Positions 56,192 to 64,000 of a stretch of 64,000 bases of DNA are shown here, piece by piece. The stretch comes from Actinacidiphila yeochonensis CN732 (GTDB lineage Bacteria > Actinomycetota > Actinomycetes > Streptomycetales > Streptomycetaceae): positions 248,001 through 312,000 of the forward strand of contig NZ_JQNR01000005.1 in assembly GCF_000745345.1 (NCBI RefSeq), read 5' to 3'. The position numbers and the translations under genes were made by a program. The notes under the pieces were generated by a model, which made no database searches, was not told the origin of the DNA, and saw only the letters and a program-made list of their open reading frames with translations. Within the stretch, counting starts at the first letter, position 1. Each line of letters opens with the position of its first letter.

Positions 56192-56231
56192 CCGGCCCCG
56201 GCACGCCCATTCACGGGCGCGCCGGGGCCGG
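56192..56231. terminator. Terminator after the LPXTG gene, 17-bp stem
   Basis: Arms 56192-56208 and 56215-56231 pair with one mismatch and a 6-nt loop, about 20 bp past the LPXTG stop. Confidence 0.75.
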
Positions 56232-56249
56232 TTTCCGGTCAGGCGGGCG

Positions 56250-57613
56250 TCAGCTGTGACGTCCGCGCCGGCGGGCGAGCACCACGAGCACGCCACCCGC
56301 GGCGAGCACACCGGCCGCCGAGGAGGCCGCCCACTCCAGCTGGGTCGACGAGGCACCGGTGTGCGGCAGCGACGGCGGGGTGGTGGGAGTGCTCGGGTGG
56401 TGGTGCCACGGCGGGGTGCTGGGCGGGGTGCTCGGGTGGTGGGAGGGCGGGGTGCTCGGGTGGTGGGAGGGCGGCGTCGTGGGAGGCGTCGTCGGCGGTG
56501 TGGTCGGAGGTGTGGTCGGCGGCGTCGTGGGAGGCGTCGTCGGCGGTGTCGTAGGAGGTGTGGTCGGCGGCGTCGTGGGAGGCGTCGTCGGCGGGCAGGG
56601 CCGGTGGTGCACCGGCGGGTGGGGTGGTGGCCCGGGTGGCCCGGGTGGTGGTGTGTGGGCGGCGTGGTCGGAGGCGTCGTCGGCGGTGTGGTCGGAGGTG
56701 TGGTCGGCGGCGTCGTGGGAGGCGTCGTCGGCGGGCAGGGCCGGTGGTGCACCGGCGGGTGGGGGTGGTGGACCGGGGGCGGCGCCGGGTGAGTCGTCGT
56801 CGGCGGCGTCGGCGGGGCGGGATGCGTGGACGGCGGGCACGGGTGGCTCGGCTTGGGGGACTCGCCGTAGCCGTTGCCGTTGCCGTAGCCCGGCTGGTCC
56901 GACGACGGGCTCGGGGACGGGCTCGGGGCGGCCGTGGTGTAGCCACCCGTCGGCCAGGAGGAGTCGTCGCCGCTCGGCGCGGTCGCGTCCTCGCCCGACG
57001 CGGTCGTGTCGCCGCCGGAGGCGGAGGTGTCGCTGCCCGACGCGGAGGTGTCGTCACCGGACGCGCTGGTGTCGCTGCCGGAGGCGGACGTGTCGTCACC
57101 GGACGCGCTGGTGTCGCCGCCGGTGGCGGACGTGCCATCGCCGGACACGGACGTGCCGCTGTTCGACGGGGTCGTGTCGTCGGCGCCGTTGGGCCACTGG
57201 CTGTCGTTCGGCCACTGGTCGGCGTCGGCGGCCGACGCGCCCTCCCCGCCGGCCTTCCCCGTACCGGACGACGAGGAACCGGACGAGGGACCGGACGGCT
57301 GGGCGTCCGAGCCGGTCATGGAGCGGGAGGCGGCCGAGTCGCGGCGGCTGTCCGGTGCGGCGGCGGCACCGGCGGCACCTGCCGCACCGGCCACGCGGAC
57401 GGCCGACGACAGGAAGTCGGGAAGGGCTCCGGCGTCGGCCACGGCGTCCGATCGGCTGGTGTCAGTGGTCGCGGCGCCGGCGGGCGTGCCGGGCAGCAGC
57501 AGGCCGGCGGCGGCCATCACGGCCACCCCGGCCACGGCCGTGGACGCGGCGACGGCGCGGAACGGGCCCCGATGACGGGGCTCGGTGGGGGGAAGCGTCT
57601 GCTCGTGATCCAT
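56250..57613 (-). pseudogene. LPXTG wall-anchored protein with repeats, one frame break
   Basis: ATG 57613 begins MDHEQTLPPTEP, followed by a signal-like helix (AAASTAVAGVAVMAAAGLLLPGTPAGA). Next come a Ser/Asp/Gly region with repeats of SGDDTSASGSDTSA (57000-57140) and a PTTP / HPPVHHRPCPPTTP region. The sorting signal LPHTG, a membrane helix (AASSAAGVLAAGGVLVVLA) and RRRGRHS end it at 56250 in another frame. A G4 run at about 56630 equals a G5 run in the sister repeat near 56760; restoring it gives a ~454-residue intact protein. A sortase should anchor it to peptidoglycan. No sortase gene is in the window. Confidence 0.75.
56490..56780. repeat. Duplicated coding repeat block inside the LPXTG gene
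   Basis: A ~110-bp block of GGAGGCGTCGTCGGCGGTGT-type units plus the following GGGCAGGGCCGGTGGTGC section occurs twice, at about 56520-56630 and 56670-56780 (encoding PPTTPPTT and PVHHRPCP). The near-identity makes slippage or misassembly likely here. Confidence 0.7.
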
Positions 57614-58059
57614 GGGGGCAGAAAACATCACATATGACTATTCATCCTGTATGCCTGGCCTTGAGTCTCTGCGAATTCCCCCCTTTGGCTGGCCCCGGCG
57701 CTCCCCCGTACCGACACCGCCCGCCCCGGTCCCGCCCCAGCCCGGGTTCCGAGTTCCCAGCCAGCACCCCGGCCGCCCCGCGAGCCACCCCGCAGTCGCC
57801 CCGTTATGTTTTTCGTGGTCCTGCAAGAGGGCCGCTGGCCTCCGGGCCCGGTATGACTTTTGCCCCCTGTCGATCGGATGACCTGGGGGGTGGTGTCACC
57901 GGGCCCGAGGGGTGCCGTCGGAGACGCTGATGAGAGGTCCGGCCGCCGCCCGGCCCGGCGCAATGCCCGGCCATCCGCGGGCGGCAGGTCTGCATAACGT
58001 GGATGCGCGAGAACGGCCCCGATGCCCAGGCCAGCAGGCAACGAGCATGTGGGGGCACG
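57614..58059. ncRNA. Non-coding left end of IS110 element, candidate bridge-RNA region
   Basis: 446 bp without a credible gene. The left part holds the LPXTG promoter. The part from roughly 57860 to 58059 should be the IS110 left end, which in this family encodes the bridge RNA. Visible structure: CCCCC (57862-57868) facing GGGGGG (57885-57890), and GCCGCCCG facing CGGGCGGC across about 57935-57985. Exact ends are not determinable here. Confidence 0.4.
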
Positions 58060-59320
58060 GTGATCGACACAAGCGGTGTGGGCGTCTTCCTCGGACTGGA
58101 CGTCGGCAAGAGCACCCACCACGGGCACGGCCTGACGCCGACCGGCAAGACGGTCTTCGACAAGCAGCTGCCCAACAGCGAACCGAAGCTGCGGGCGGTC
58201 TTCGGCAAGCTCGCGGCGAAGTTCGGCACCGTGCTGGTGGTCGTGGACCAGCCCGCCTCGATCGGCGCCCTGCCACTGGCCGTGGCCCGCGACGCGGGCT
58301 GCCGGGTCGCCTACCTGCCGGGCCTTGCCATGCGCCGGATCGCCGACCTCTACCCGGGCGAGGCCAAGACCGACGCCAAAGACGCCGCAGTGATCGCAGA
58401 CGCCGCCCGCACCATGCCCCACACCCTGCGCTCGCTGGAACTCACCGACGAGATCACCGCCGAACTCACCGTCCTCATCGGCTTCGACCAGGACCTCGCA
58501 GCAGAGGCCACCCGCACCTCCAACCGGATACGCGGCCTGCTCACCCAGTTCCACCCCAGCCTCGAACGCGTCCTGGGCCCGCGTCTGGACCACCAGGCCG
58601 TCACCTGGCTCCTGGAACGCCACGGATCCCCGACCGCCCTACGCACAGCCGGCCGCCGCAAGCTCGTCGAACTGATCCGCCCCAAGGCCCCCCGCATGGC
58701 CACCCGACTCATCGACGACATCTTCGACGCCCTCGACGAACAGACCGTCACCGTCCCCGGCACCGGCACCCTTGACATCGTCGTCCCGTCCCTGGCCCGC
58801 TCCCTCGCGGCCGTCCACGAGCAACGCCGAGCCCTGGAAGCCCAGATCAGCGAACTCCTGGAGGCCCACCCTCTTTCCCAGGTCCTGACGTCACTGCCCG
58901 GCGTCGGCGTCAGGACCGCCGCAGTCCTCCTGGTCACCGTCGGCGACGGCAGATCCTTCCCGAGCGCCGCCCACCTCGCCTCCTACGCCGGCCTGGCACC
59001 AGCGACCAGATCCTCCGGAACCTCGATCCACGGCGAGCACGCCCCCAGAAGCGGGAACCGCCAGCTCAAACGCGCGATGTTCCTCTCCGCCTTCGCCGCC
59101 CTCCACGACCCCGCCTCCCGCACCTACTACGACAAATGCCGGACCCGCGGCAAAACCCACACCCAAGCCCTCCTCCGACTCGCCCGCCACCGCATCAGCG
59201 TCCTGTTCGCCATGCTCCGCGACGGAACCTTCTACGACCCACCCCAATCCGATGCAGCCACCGCATGACCACCCCAAACTTGACGAAAGACATAGAGGCA
59301 CCCCCCCGCACGGCCGCCCG
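57860..59320 (+). mobile_element. IS110-family insertion sequence (approximate limits)
   Basis: Defined by the transposase gene and flanking non-coding ends. The right end probably lies just after ACTTGACGAAAGACATAGAGG (about 59277-59310), which precedes a C7 run. No terminal inverted repeats or target duplications are expected in this family. It sits between the LPXTG gene and XPB, and thus close to the XPB/helicase-associated pair. Confidence 0.6.
58060..59268 (+). CDS. IS110-family transposase (bridge-RNA-guided recombinase)
   Basis: 402 residues. The N-terminal RuvC-like DEDD domain has GLDVGK (D14), VVVDQPAS (~66), and EAKTDAKDAAVIAD (~107-115). A helical linker follows, then the C-terminal Tnp domain with LPGVGVRTAAVLLVTVGDGRSFPSAAHLASYAGLAPATRSSG, which includes the catalytic Ser region, and SGNRQLKRAMFLSAFAALHDP. 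GTG 58060 is preceded by GGGGG. The reading frame is intact, so the element may still be active. Confidence 0.92.
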   Translation: MIDTSGVGVFLGLDVGKSTHHGHGLTPTGKTVFDKQLPNSEPKLRAVFGKLAAKFGTVLVVVDQPASIGALPLAVARDAGCRVAYLPGLAMRRIADLYPGEAKTDAKDAAVIADAARTMPHTLRSLELTDEITAELTVLIGFDQDLAAEATRTSNRIRGLLTQFHPSLERVLGPRLDHQAVTWLLERHGSPTALRTAGRRKLVELIRPKAPRMATRLIDDIFDALDEQTVTVPGTGTLDIVVPSLARSLAAVHEQRRALEAQISELLEAHPLSQVLTSLPGVGVRTAAVLLVTVGDGRSFPSAAHLASYAGLAPATRSSGTSIHGEHAPRSGNRQLKRAMFLSAFAALHDPASRTYYDKCRTRGKTHTQALLRLARHRISVLFAMLRDGTFYDPPQSDAATA

Positions 59321-59423
59321 CAGGCCATCCGTCGCCCTCCTCACAACGACCGTCGGCAGCCGCCGGGCCGGCGGTAGAGTGGTCTGTTCGCCCCGAACGC
59401 CGTCCCCGCCCGGAGGCCCCCGC

Positions 59424-61052
59424 GTGTCCTGCCTGATCGTCCAGAGCGACAAGACGCTCCTGCTGGAGGTCGACCACGAGCTGGCCGACGCGTGCCGCCG
59501 TGCCATCGCGCCCTTCGCCGAGCTGGAGCGTGCTCCGGAGCACATCCACACCTACCGGCTGACGCCGCTGGGCCTGTGGAACGCCCGCGCCGCCGGCCAC
59601 GACGCCGAGCAGGTGGTGGACGCGCTCATGGAGTACTCGCGCTACCCCGTGCCGCACGCCCTGCTGGTCGACGTCGCCGAGACGATGGACCGCTACGGGC
59701 GGCTGCGGCTGTCCAAGGACCCCGCGCACGGCCTGGTGCTGACCAGCACCGACCGGCCCGTGCTGGAGGAGGTGCTGCGCTCCAAGCGGGTCCAGCCGCT
59801 GGTGGGCGCGCGGATCGACCCGGACACCGTGGTCGTCCACCCCTCCGAGCGCGGCCAGATCAAGCAGGTACTGCTGAAGCTGGGCTGGCCGGCCGAGGAC
59901 CTCGCCGGGTACGTGGACGGCGAGGCGCACCCGATCGGCCTGGCCGAGGACGGCTGGAGCCTGCGCCCCTACCAGCAGCAGGCGGTGGAGAACTTCTGGC
60001 ACGGCGGCTCCGGCGTCGTGGTGCTGCCCTGCGGCGCGGGCAAGACGCTGGTCGGCGCGGGCGCCATGGCCAAGGCGGAGGCGACCACGCTGATCCTGGT
60101 CACCAACACCGTCTCGGCCCGCCAGTGGAAGCACGAGCTGATCCGCCGCACCTCGCTCACCGAGGAGGAGGTCGGCGAGTACAGCGGCACCCGCAAGGAG
60201 ATCCGCCCGGTCACCATCGCCACGTACCAGGTGCTGACCACGAAGCGGAAGGGCGTCTACCCGCACCTGGAGCTGTTCGACTCCCGCGACTGGGGGCTGA
60301 TCGTCTACGACGAGGTGCACCTGCTGCCGGCGCCCGTCTTCAAGTTCACCGCCGACCTCCAGGCGCGCCGCCGGCTGGGCCTGACCGCCACGCTGGTCCG
60401 CGAGGACGGCCGCGAGTCGGACGTCTTCTCGCTGATCGGGCCGAAGCGGTTCGACGCGCCCTGGAAGGAGATCGAGGCGCAGGGCTACATCGCCCCGGCC
60501 GACTGCGTGGAGGTACGCGTCAACCTGACCGACTCCGAGCGGCTGGCCTACGCCACCGCCGAGCCGGAGGAGAAGTACCGCTACTGCGCCACCACCGACA
60601 GCAAGCGCCGGGTCACCGAGGCACTGGTCGCCAAGCACAAGGGGCAGCAGACCCTGGTGATCGGCCAGTACATCGACCAGCTCGACGAGCTGGGCGAGCA
60701 CCTGGACGCCCCGGTGATCAAGGGCGAGACCGGCAACGCGCAGCGCGAGAAGCTCTTCGACGCCTTCCGCAACGGCGAGATCTCGGTGCTGGTCGTCTCC
60801 AAGGTGGCCAACTTCTCCATCGACCTGCCCGAGGCGACCGTGGCGATCCAGGTCTCCGGCACCTTCGGCTCCCGTCAGGAGGAGGCCCAGCGCCTCGGCC
60901 GGGTGCTGCGCCCGAAGGCCGACGGGCACGAGGCGCGCTTCTACTCGGTGGTCGCCCGCGACACCATCGACCAGGACTTCGCCGCCCACCGCCAGCGCTT
61001 CCTGGCCGAGCAGGGCTACGCCTACCGGATCGTGGACGCCGACGACCTGTGA
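59424..61052 (+). CDS. DNA repair helicase XPB
   Basis: 542 residues, the same length as I recall for mycobacterial XPB (Rv0861c). SF2 3'-5' helicase: Q-like LRPYQQQAVENFW, Walker A LPCGAGKT (~200), Walker B/motif II YDEVHLLPA (~295), motif III LGLTATLVREDGRESD, and motifs V-VI (VLVVSKVANFSIDLPEATVAIQVSGTFGSRQEEAQRLGRVLRPK). The N-terminal ~190 residues form the damage-recognition-type domain. GTG 59424 follows GGAGG at good spacing. Its partner-like gene lies ~4.4 kb upstream on the same strand. Confidence 0.93.
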   Translation: MSCLIVQSDKTLLLEVDHELADACRRAIAPFAELERAPEHIHTYRLTPLGLWNARAAGHDAEQVVDALMEYSRYPVPHALLVDVAETMDRYGRLRLSKDPAHGLVLTSTDRPVLEEVLRSKRVQPLVGARIDPDTVVVHPSERGQIKQVLLKLGWPAEDLAGYVDGEAHPIGLAEDGWSLRPYQQQAVENFWHGGSGVVVLPCGAGKTLVGAGAMAKAEATTLILVTNTVSARQWKHELIRRTSLTEEEVGEYSGTRKEIRPVTIATYQVLTTKRKGVYPHLELFDSRDWGLIVYDEVHLLPAPVFKFTADLQARRRLGLTATLVREDGRESDVFSLIGPKRFDAPWKEIEAQGYIAPADCVEVRVNLTDSERLAYATAEPEEKYRYCATTDSKRRVTEALVAKHKGQQTLVIGQYIDQLDELGEHLDAPVIKGETGNAQREKLFDAFRNGEISVLVVSKVANFSIDLPEATVAIQVSGTFGSRQEEAQRLGRVLRPKADGHEARFYSVVARDTIDQDFAAHRQRFLAEQGYAYRIVDADDL

Positions 61053-61064
61053 TCGCGCTCATCC

Positions 61065-61110
61065 AGCGGCGCGCGTCCAGCGGCGCGCGTCCAGCGGCGC
61101 GGGTTCAGCG
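61065..61110. repeat. 15-bp tandem repeat
   Basis: About three copies of a CCAGCGGCGCGCGT-type unit between the XPB stop and the small minus-strand gene. Confidence 0.65.
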
Positions 61111-61128
61111 GAGTTCAGTGGCGCGGGT

Positions 61129-61299
61129 TCAGTGCGGGCGGCTCTCGCTGCCGAGGACGGCGACCTCGACGGCGGCGCTGACGTAGACGCGGACCGCTCG
61201 CACGGCGTCGCCGATCCGGTGCCGGCTGTGCTCGGCACCGGTGCCGATGGCGGTGCCGCCGTGGGCGGCGGGGGCTTGGCGGAGTGCGGTGGAGGCCAT
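61129..61299 (-). CDS. 56-residue protein, unknown function
   Basis: MASTALRQAPAAHGGTAIG then TGAEHSRHRIGDAVRAVRVY and a helical end VSAAVEVAVLGSESRPH. ATG 61299 has a GGTGGA site close by. The codon pattern (G/C at third positions in this frame only) supports a real gene. One amphipathic to hydrophobic helix, no known motif. It is convergent with XPB. Confidence 0.6.
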   Translation of the reverse strand: MASTALRQAPAAHGGTAIGTGAEHSRHRIGDAVRAVRVYVSAAVEVAVLGSESRPH

Positions 61300-61651
61300 G
61301 TATCCACCGTACGAAGGCAGCGGCCACGACGGCGTCGGTCCACGGACCGACTTCGCCCGGTCCCGACACCGGCCAGGGCCGTCGCAGGCCCCAGGCCCGT
61401 CTCAGGCCGTCTCGGCCGTCCCCCTGGGGGAGCGGACTCGGCCGGCCTCGTTCGGGTGACGTACCGCCCGTTCGGCGGAGCATCGGGAAAACCGGCTGGC
61501 CGTCCCCGATCGGGCGGCGTATGATCGCCCGTCTTGCCGCCTCCCCAGTTGCCGGGAGTGCCGCCGCCCGGACGGAAACCGGCCGGCCCTTCGTGACACC
61601 GCCGCGCGTACGCGACGCCGTACGCCCCACGTATCAGCCGGAGGCTCCGCC
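61300..61651. promoter_or_regulatory. Upstream region of the HelD-like gene
   Basis: 352 bp holding the divergent promoters of the 56-aa gene and helD. Short CAGGCC/GGCCGTCTC repeats are at 61385-61425. I looked for the rifamycin-associated inverted repeat GGGGCTTGC...GCAAGCCCC and did not find it. Confidence 0.4.
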
Positions 61652-63757
61652 GTGCCCTCGCACGCCCCGAAACCGCCCGCCGCCCCCTCGCCGGAAGCCG
61701 GTGGGCACGGCGCCCCGCCCACCCCGGACCTGCTGCGGGTCGAGCGGGACCACCTCGCCGCCTCGCGGACGGCGCTGCGCGCGATGCGCCACGACGTGGA
61801 GTCGCTGGACATCAGCGACGTGACCGGGAACTGGGTCAACGCCAGGGTGCTGGCCGAGCAGATCGACGCCCGGATCAGGGCACTGGCGGACCTCGCCGAC
61901 ACCCCGCTGTTCTTCGGCCGCCTCGACTACCTGCACGCGCCGGGCGCGGCCGAGGCGGAGGGCGCGGAGGGCGAGAACTTCTACATCGGCCGCCGGCACG
62001 TCCACGACGAGCACGGCTCGCCCATGGTCATCGACTGGCGCGCGCCGGTCTCGCAGCCGTTCTACCGCGCCTCCCGCACCGAGCCGATGGACGTCCGGCT
62101 GCGCCGCCGCTTCGGCTACACCGGCGGAGAGCTGACCGCGTACGAGGACGAGCACCTCGACGACGCCGCCGAGACGCAGGTCTCCAGCCGGCTGCTCCAG
62201 GCGGAGATCGAGCGCCCGCGCGTCGGCCCGATGCGCGACATCGTCGCCACCATCCAGCCCGAGCAGGACGAGATCGTCCGCGCCGACATGTCCGGCACGG
62301 TGTGCGTGCAGGGCGGGCCGGGCACCGGCAAGACCGCCGTCGGCCTGCACCGTGTGGCCTACCTGCTCTACGCGCACCGCGAGCGGCTGGCCCGCACCGG
62401 CACGCTGGTCGTCGGACCGAACGCGTCCTTCCTGCGCTACATCGAGCAGGTGCTGCCGGCCCTCGGCGAGCTGCACGTCAAGCAGGCCACGGTGGACGGC
62501 CTGGTGGCGCACGTGCCGGTGCGGGGCACGGACCAGGCCGCCACCGCCACCCTCAAGGGCGACGCGCGGATGGCGCTGGTGCTGCGCAACGCGGTGCGTT
62601 CGGGCATCCGGATGCCGACCGAGCCGGTCATGGTGGTGCGCGGGTCGCGCCGCTGGCGGGTGGCGGCGTACGAGCTGGAGGAGATCGTCCGCGAGATGGC
62701 CGCGCGCGACATCCGGTACGGCGCCGCCCGGGAGGCGCTGCCGCAGCGGATCGCGCACCTGGTGCTGGTGCGGATGGAGCACGCCGGGGAGGCGCCCGAC
62801 GACCGGGTGCAGGACGCGGTGGCCCGCAACGCCGCGGTGAAGGCGGCCGTCAAGGAGTGCTGGCCGGCCGTCGACCCGAAGAAGCTGGTGCTGCGGCTGC
62901 TGTCGGAGCCGGAGTTCCTGGCCTCGTGCGCGGACGGGGTGCTGACGGAGGAGGAGCAGCGGCTGCTGCTGTGGGAGAAGCCGGCCCGGGGGGTGGCCTC
63001 GGCCCGCTGGTCGGCGGCGGACGCGGTGCTGATCGACGAGGCCGCGGACCTGGTCCAGCGCACCCCGTCGCTGGGCCACGTGGTGCTGGACGAGGCGCAG
63101 GACCTGTCGCCGATGCAGTACCGGGCGGTGGGCCGGCGCTGCTCGACGGGGTCGGCGACCGTGCTCGGCGACCTGGCGCAGGGCACCACGCCGTGGGCGA
63201 CCGGGGCGTGGCGGGAGGCGCTGGAGCACCTGGGCAAGCCGGAGGCCCGGGTGGAGGAGCTGACCCGCGGCTTCCGCGTGCCGCGCGAGGTGATCGCGTA
63301 CGCCTCGCGGCTGCTGCCGGCCATCGCGCCGGGGCTGGCGCCGGCCACCTCGGTCCGGGAGTCGCGCGGCGCGCTGTCCGTGCGGCAGGTGGCGCCGGAC
63401 GCGCTGGACGCGGCGGTGCTGGCGGCCTGCCGGGACTCCCTGGAGCAGGAGGGGTCGATCGGCCTGATCGCCGCGGACGCCCGGCTGCCGGAGCTGGCGG
63501 CCGCGCTGGCCGCGGACGGCCTGCCGTACCTGGAGCCCGGTGAGGAGACCTCGGCGCAGGCCCGCCTCACGCTGGTGCCGGCCTCGCTGGCCAAGGGCCT
63601 GGAGTACGACTACGTGGTGCTGGACGACCCGGCCGCGATCGTGGCCGGGGAGCCCGACACCCGGACCGGGCTGCGCCGGCTGTACGTGTGCCTGACCCGT
63701 CCGGTGTCGGGGCTCACGGTGGTGCACGCCGACCCGCTCCCGGACGCGCTGGTCTGA
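61652..63757 (+). CDS. HelD/HelR-like RNA-polymerase-associated helicase
   Basis: 701 residues, UvrD-like SF1 fold. N-terminal helical part with LRVERDHLAASRTALRAMRHDVESLDISDVTGNWVNARVLAEQIDARIRAL, and NFYIGRRHVHDEHGSPMVIDWRAPVSQPFYRAS, which is typical of HelD. Walker A GGPGTGKTAVGLHRVAYLLY (~221), Walker B HVVLDEAQDLSPMQYR (~490), and LTRGFRVPREV and KGLEYDYVVLDDP near the end. In actinobacteria such proteins remove stalled RNA polymerase; some (HelR) protect against rifampicin. GTG 61652 has GGAGG upstream. Whether this is the HelR subtype cannot be told here. Confidence 0.88.
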   Translation: MPSHAPKPPAAPSPEAGGHGAPPTPDLLRVERDHLAASRTALRAMRHDVESLDISDVTGNWVNARVLAEQIDARIRALADLADTPLFFGRLDYLHAPGAAEAEGAEGENFYIGRRHVHDEHGSPMVIDWRAPVSQPFYRASRTEPMDVRLRRRFGYTGGELTAYEDEHLDDAAETQVSSRLLQAEIERPRVGPMRDIVATIQPEQDEIVRADMSGTVCVQGGPGTGKTAVGLHRVAYLLYAHRERLARTGTLVVGPNASFLRYIEQVLPALGELHVKQATVDGLVAHVPVRGTDQAATATLKGDARMALVLRNAVRSGIRMPTEPVMVVRGSRRWRVAAYELEEIVREMAARDIRYGAAREALPQRIAHLVLVRMEHAGEAPDDRVQDAVARNAAVKAAVKECWPAVDPKKLVLRLLSEPEFLASCADGVLTEEEQRLLLWEKPARGVASARWSAADAVLIDEAADLVQRTPSLGHVVLDEAQDLSPMQYRAVGRRCSTGSATVLGDLAQGTTPWATGAWREALEHLGKPEARVEELTRGFRVPREVIAYASRLLPAIAPGLAPATSVRESRGALSVRQVAPDALDAAVLAACRDSLEQEGSIGLIAADARLPELAAALAADGLPYLEPGEETSAQARLTLVPASLAKGLEYDYVVLDDPAAIVAGEPDTRTGLRRLYVCLTRPVSGLTVVHADPLPDALV

Positions 63758-63812
63758 GCAGCTGACGGCCTGGGGCACGGCTCGGGTACCGCCCCCGGGC
63801 GCCGGGGCGGTT

Positions 63813-63850
63813 GAGGGGCCCGGTCGAGGGGCCCGGTCGAGGGGCCCGGT
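63813..63850. repeat. 13-bp tandem repeat
   Basis: Three copies of GAGGGGCCCGGTC between the helD and cutC stops; may form part of a terminator. Confidence 0.65.
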
Positions 63851-64000
63851 TCAGGCGACGGTCACGGGCGCGTCGACGGCCTCGCGCCAGGCCCGGACGG
63901 CCGCGGCGTCGACCGGGCCGGCCCAGCCGTCCCGGCGGACGGCGCCGCCCACGTGGAAGGCGTCCACCCCGGCCGCGCGCAGGGCCGGCACGTGGTCGAG
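63851..64000 (-). CDS. cutC: Copper homeostasis protein CutC, C-terminal end only
   Basis: The last 49 codons before a stop at 63851; the gene continues beyond the window. The reading is LDHVPALRAAGVDAFHVGG then AVRRDGWAGPVDAAAVRAW and EAVDAPVTVA. DAFHVGGAVR followed by AAAVRAW matches the end of the CutC TIM barrel in actinobacteria. Convergent with helD. Confidence 0.7.
   Translation of the reverse strand, partial: LDHVPALRAAGVDAFHVGGAVRRDGWAGPVDAAAVRAWREAVDAPVTVA

Noticed and set aside
56359-57930. Plus-strand Gly/Val-rich frame (GGVVGGVVGG repeats)
   Set aside because: Antisense of the Pro/Thr repeats of the LPXTG protein.

Overview
The window looks like a chromosomal piece of a Streptomyces or close relative. 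GC is very high throughout, starts are often GTG (one TTG), and several families are typical of the genus: a DmdR1-type iron regulator, futalosine-pathway menaquinone genes, a Tad pilus cluster without a secretin, WXG100 proteins, actinobacterial XPB with its helicase-associated partner, and HelD. From memory, several genes match the S. coelicolor SCO43xx-SCO45xx region (mqnB/mqnD SCO4327/4326, serC SCO4366, pdxH SCO4387, dmdR1 SCO4394). I see no rRNA, tRNA, CRISPR array or biosynthetic gene cluster.

Layout. (1) 0.1-3.7 kb: a HTH-TPR regulator, a short Prim-Pol protein, and a decayed ABC ATPase fragment. (2) 3.7-13.7 kb: a ten-gene minus-strand Tad pilus operon, with cpaB, cpaE, cpaF, tadB, tadC, flp, two tadE and one tadG in order, most of them translationally coupled. 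It ends in a large membrane protein that joins LysM and BTAD domains. (3) 14.2-23.5 kb: a small type VII secretion locus. It has two WXG-type small proteins, a 694-residue helical protein of unknown function, a membrane protein, a lipoprotein, and a 1501-residue EssC/EccC ATPase with an FHA-like N-terminus. (4) 24-31.6 kb: alpha/beta hydrolase, SIS protein, dmdR1, a tiny ORF with its own promoter, pdxH, serC and a broken YrhB/Imm35-like gene. (5) 31.6-40 kb: beta-propeller protein, aldo/keto reductase, a mini membrane protein, RNA 2',3'-cyclic phosphodiesterase, MFS transporter, MarR, an RHH protein, NCS2 purine permease and DUF2530. (6) 40-52.4 kb: sacsin/HSP90-like ATPase, DUF3027, MFS, DUF2771 lipoprotein, mqnB, mqnD, cold-shock protein, a small membrane protein, HAD hydrolase and a HAAS-type membrane protein. 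(7) 52.4-64 kb: helicase-associated protein, VanZ, LPXTG wall protein, an IS110-family element, XPB helicase, a 56-aa protein, HelD and the 3' end of cutC.

A cross-cutting feature is a set of single-nucleotide frame breaks in six otherwise normal genes. Nearly all are apparent one-base deletions in G/C runs. They look more like base-calling or assembly errors than separate gene losses, although real decay cannot be excluded from sequence alone. The candidates I find most interesting are the EssC-type secretion locus with its 694-aa orphan, the LysM-BTAD protein closing the Tad operon, the IS110 element with its non-coding left end (a likely bridge-RNA region), a start-codon hairpin on the RHH gene, and a promoter-plus-RBS 12-codon ORF after dmdR1. 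A recurring trait is the leaderless start: a TANNNT-like -10 box lies only 6-7 nt before the start codon in at least seven genes.
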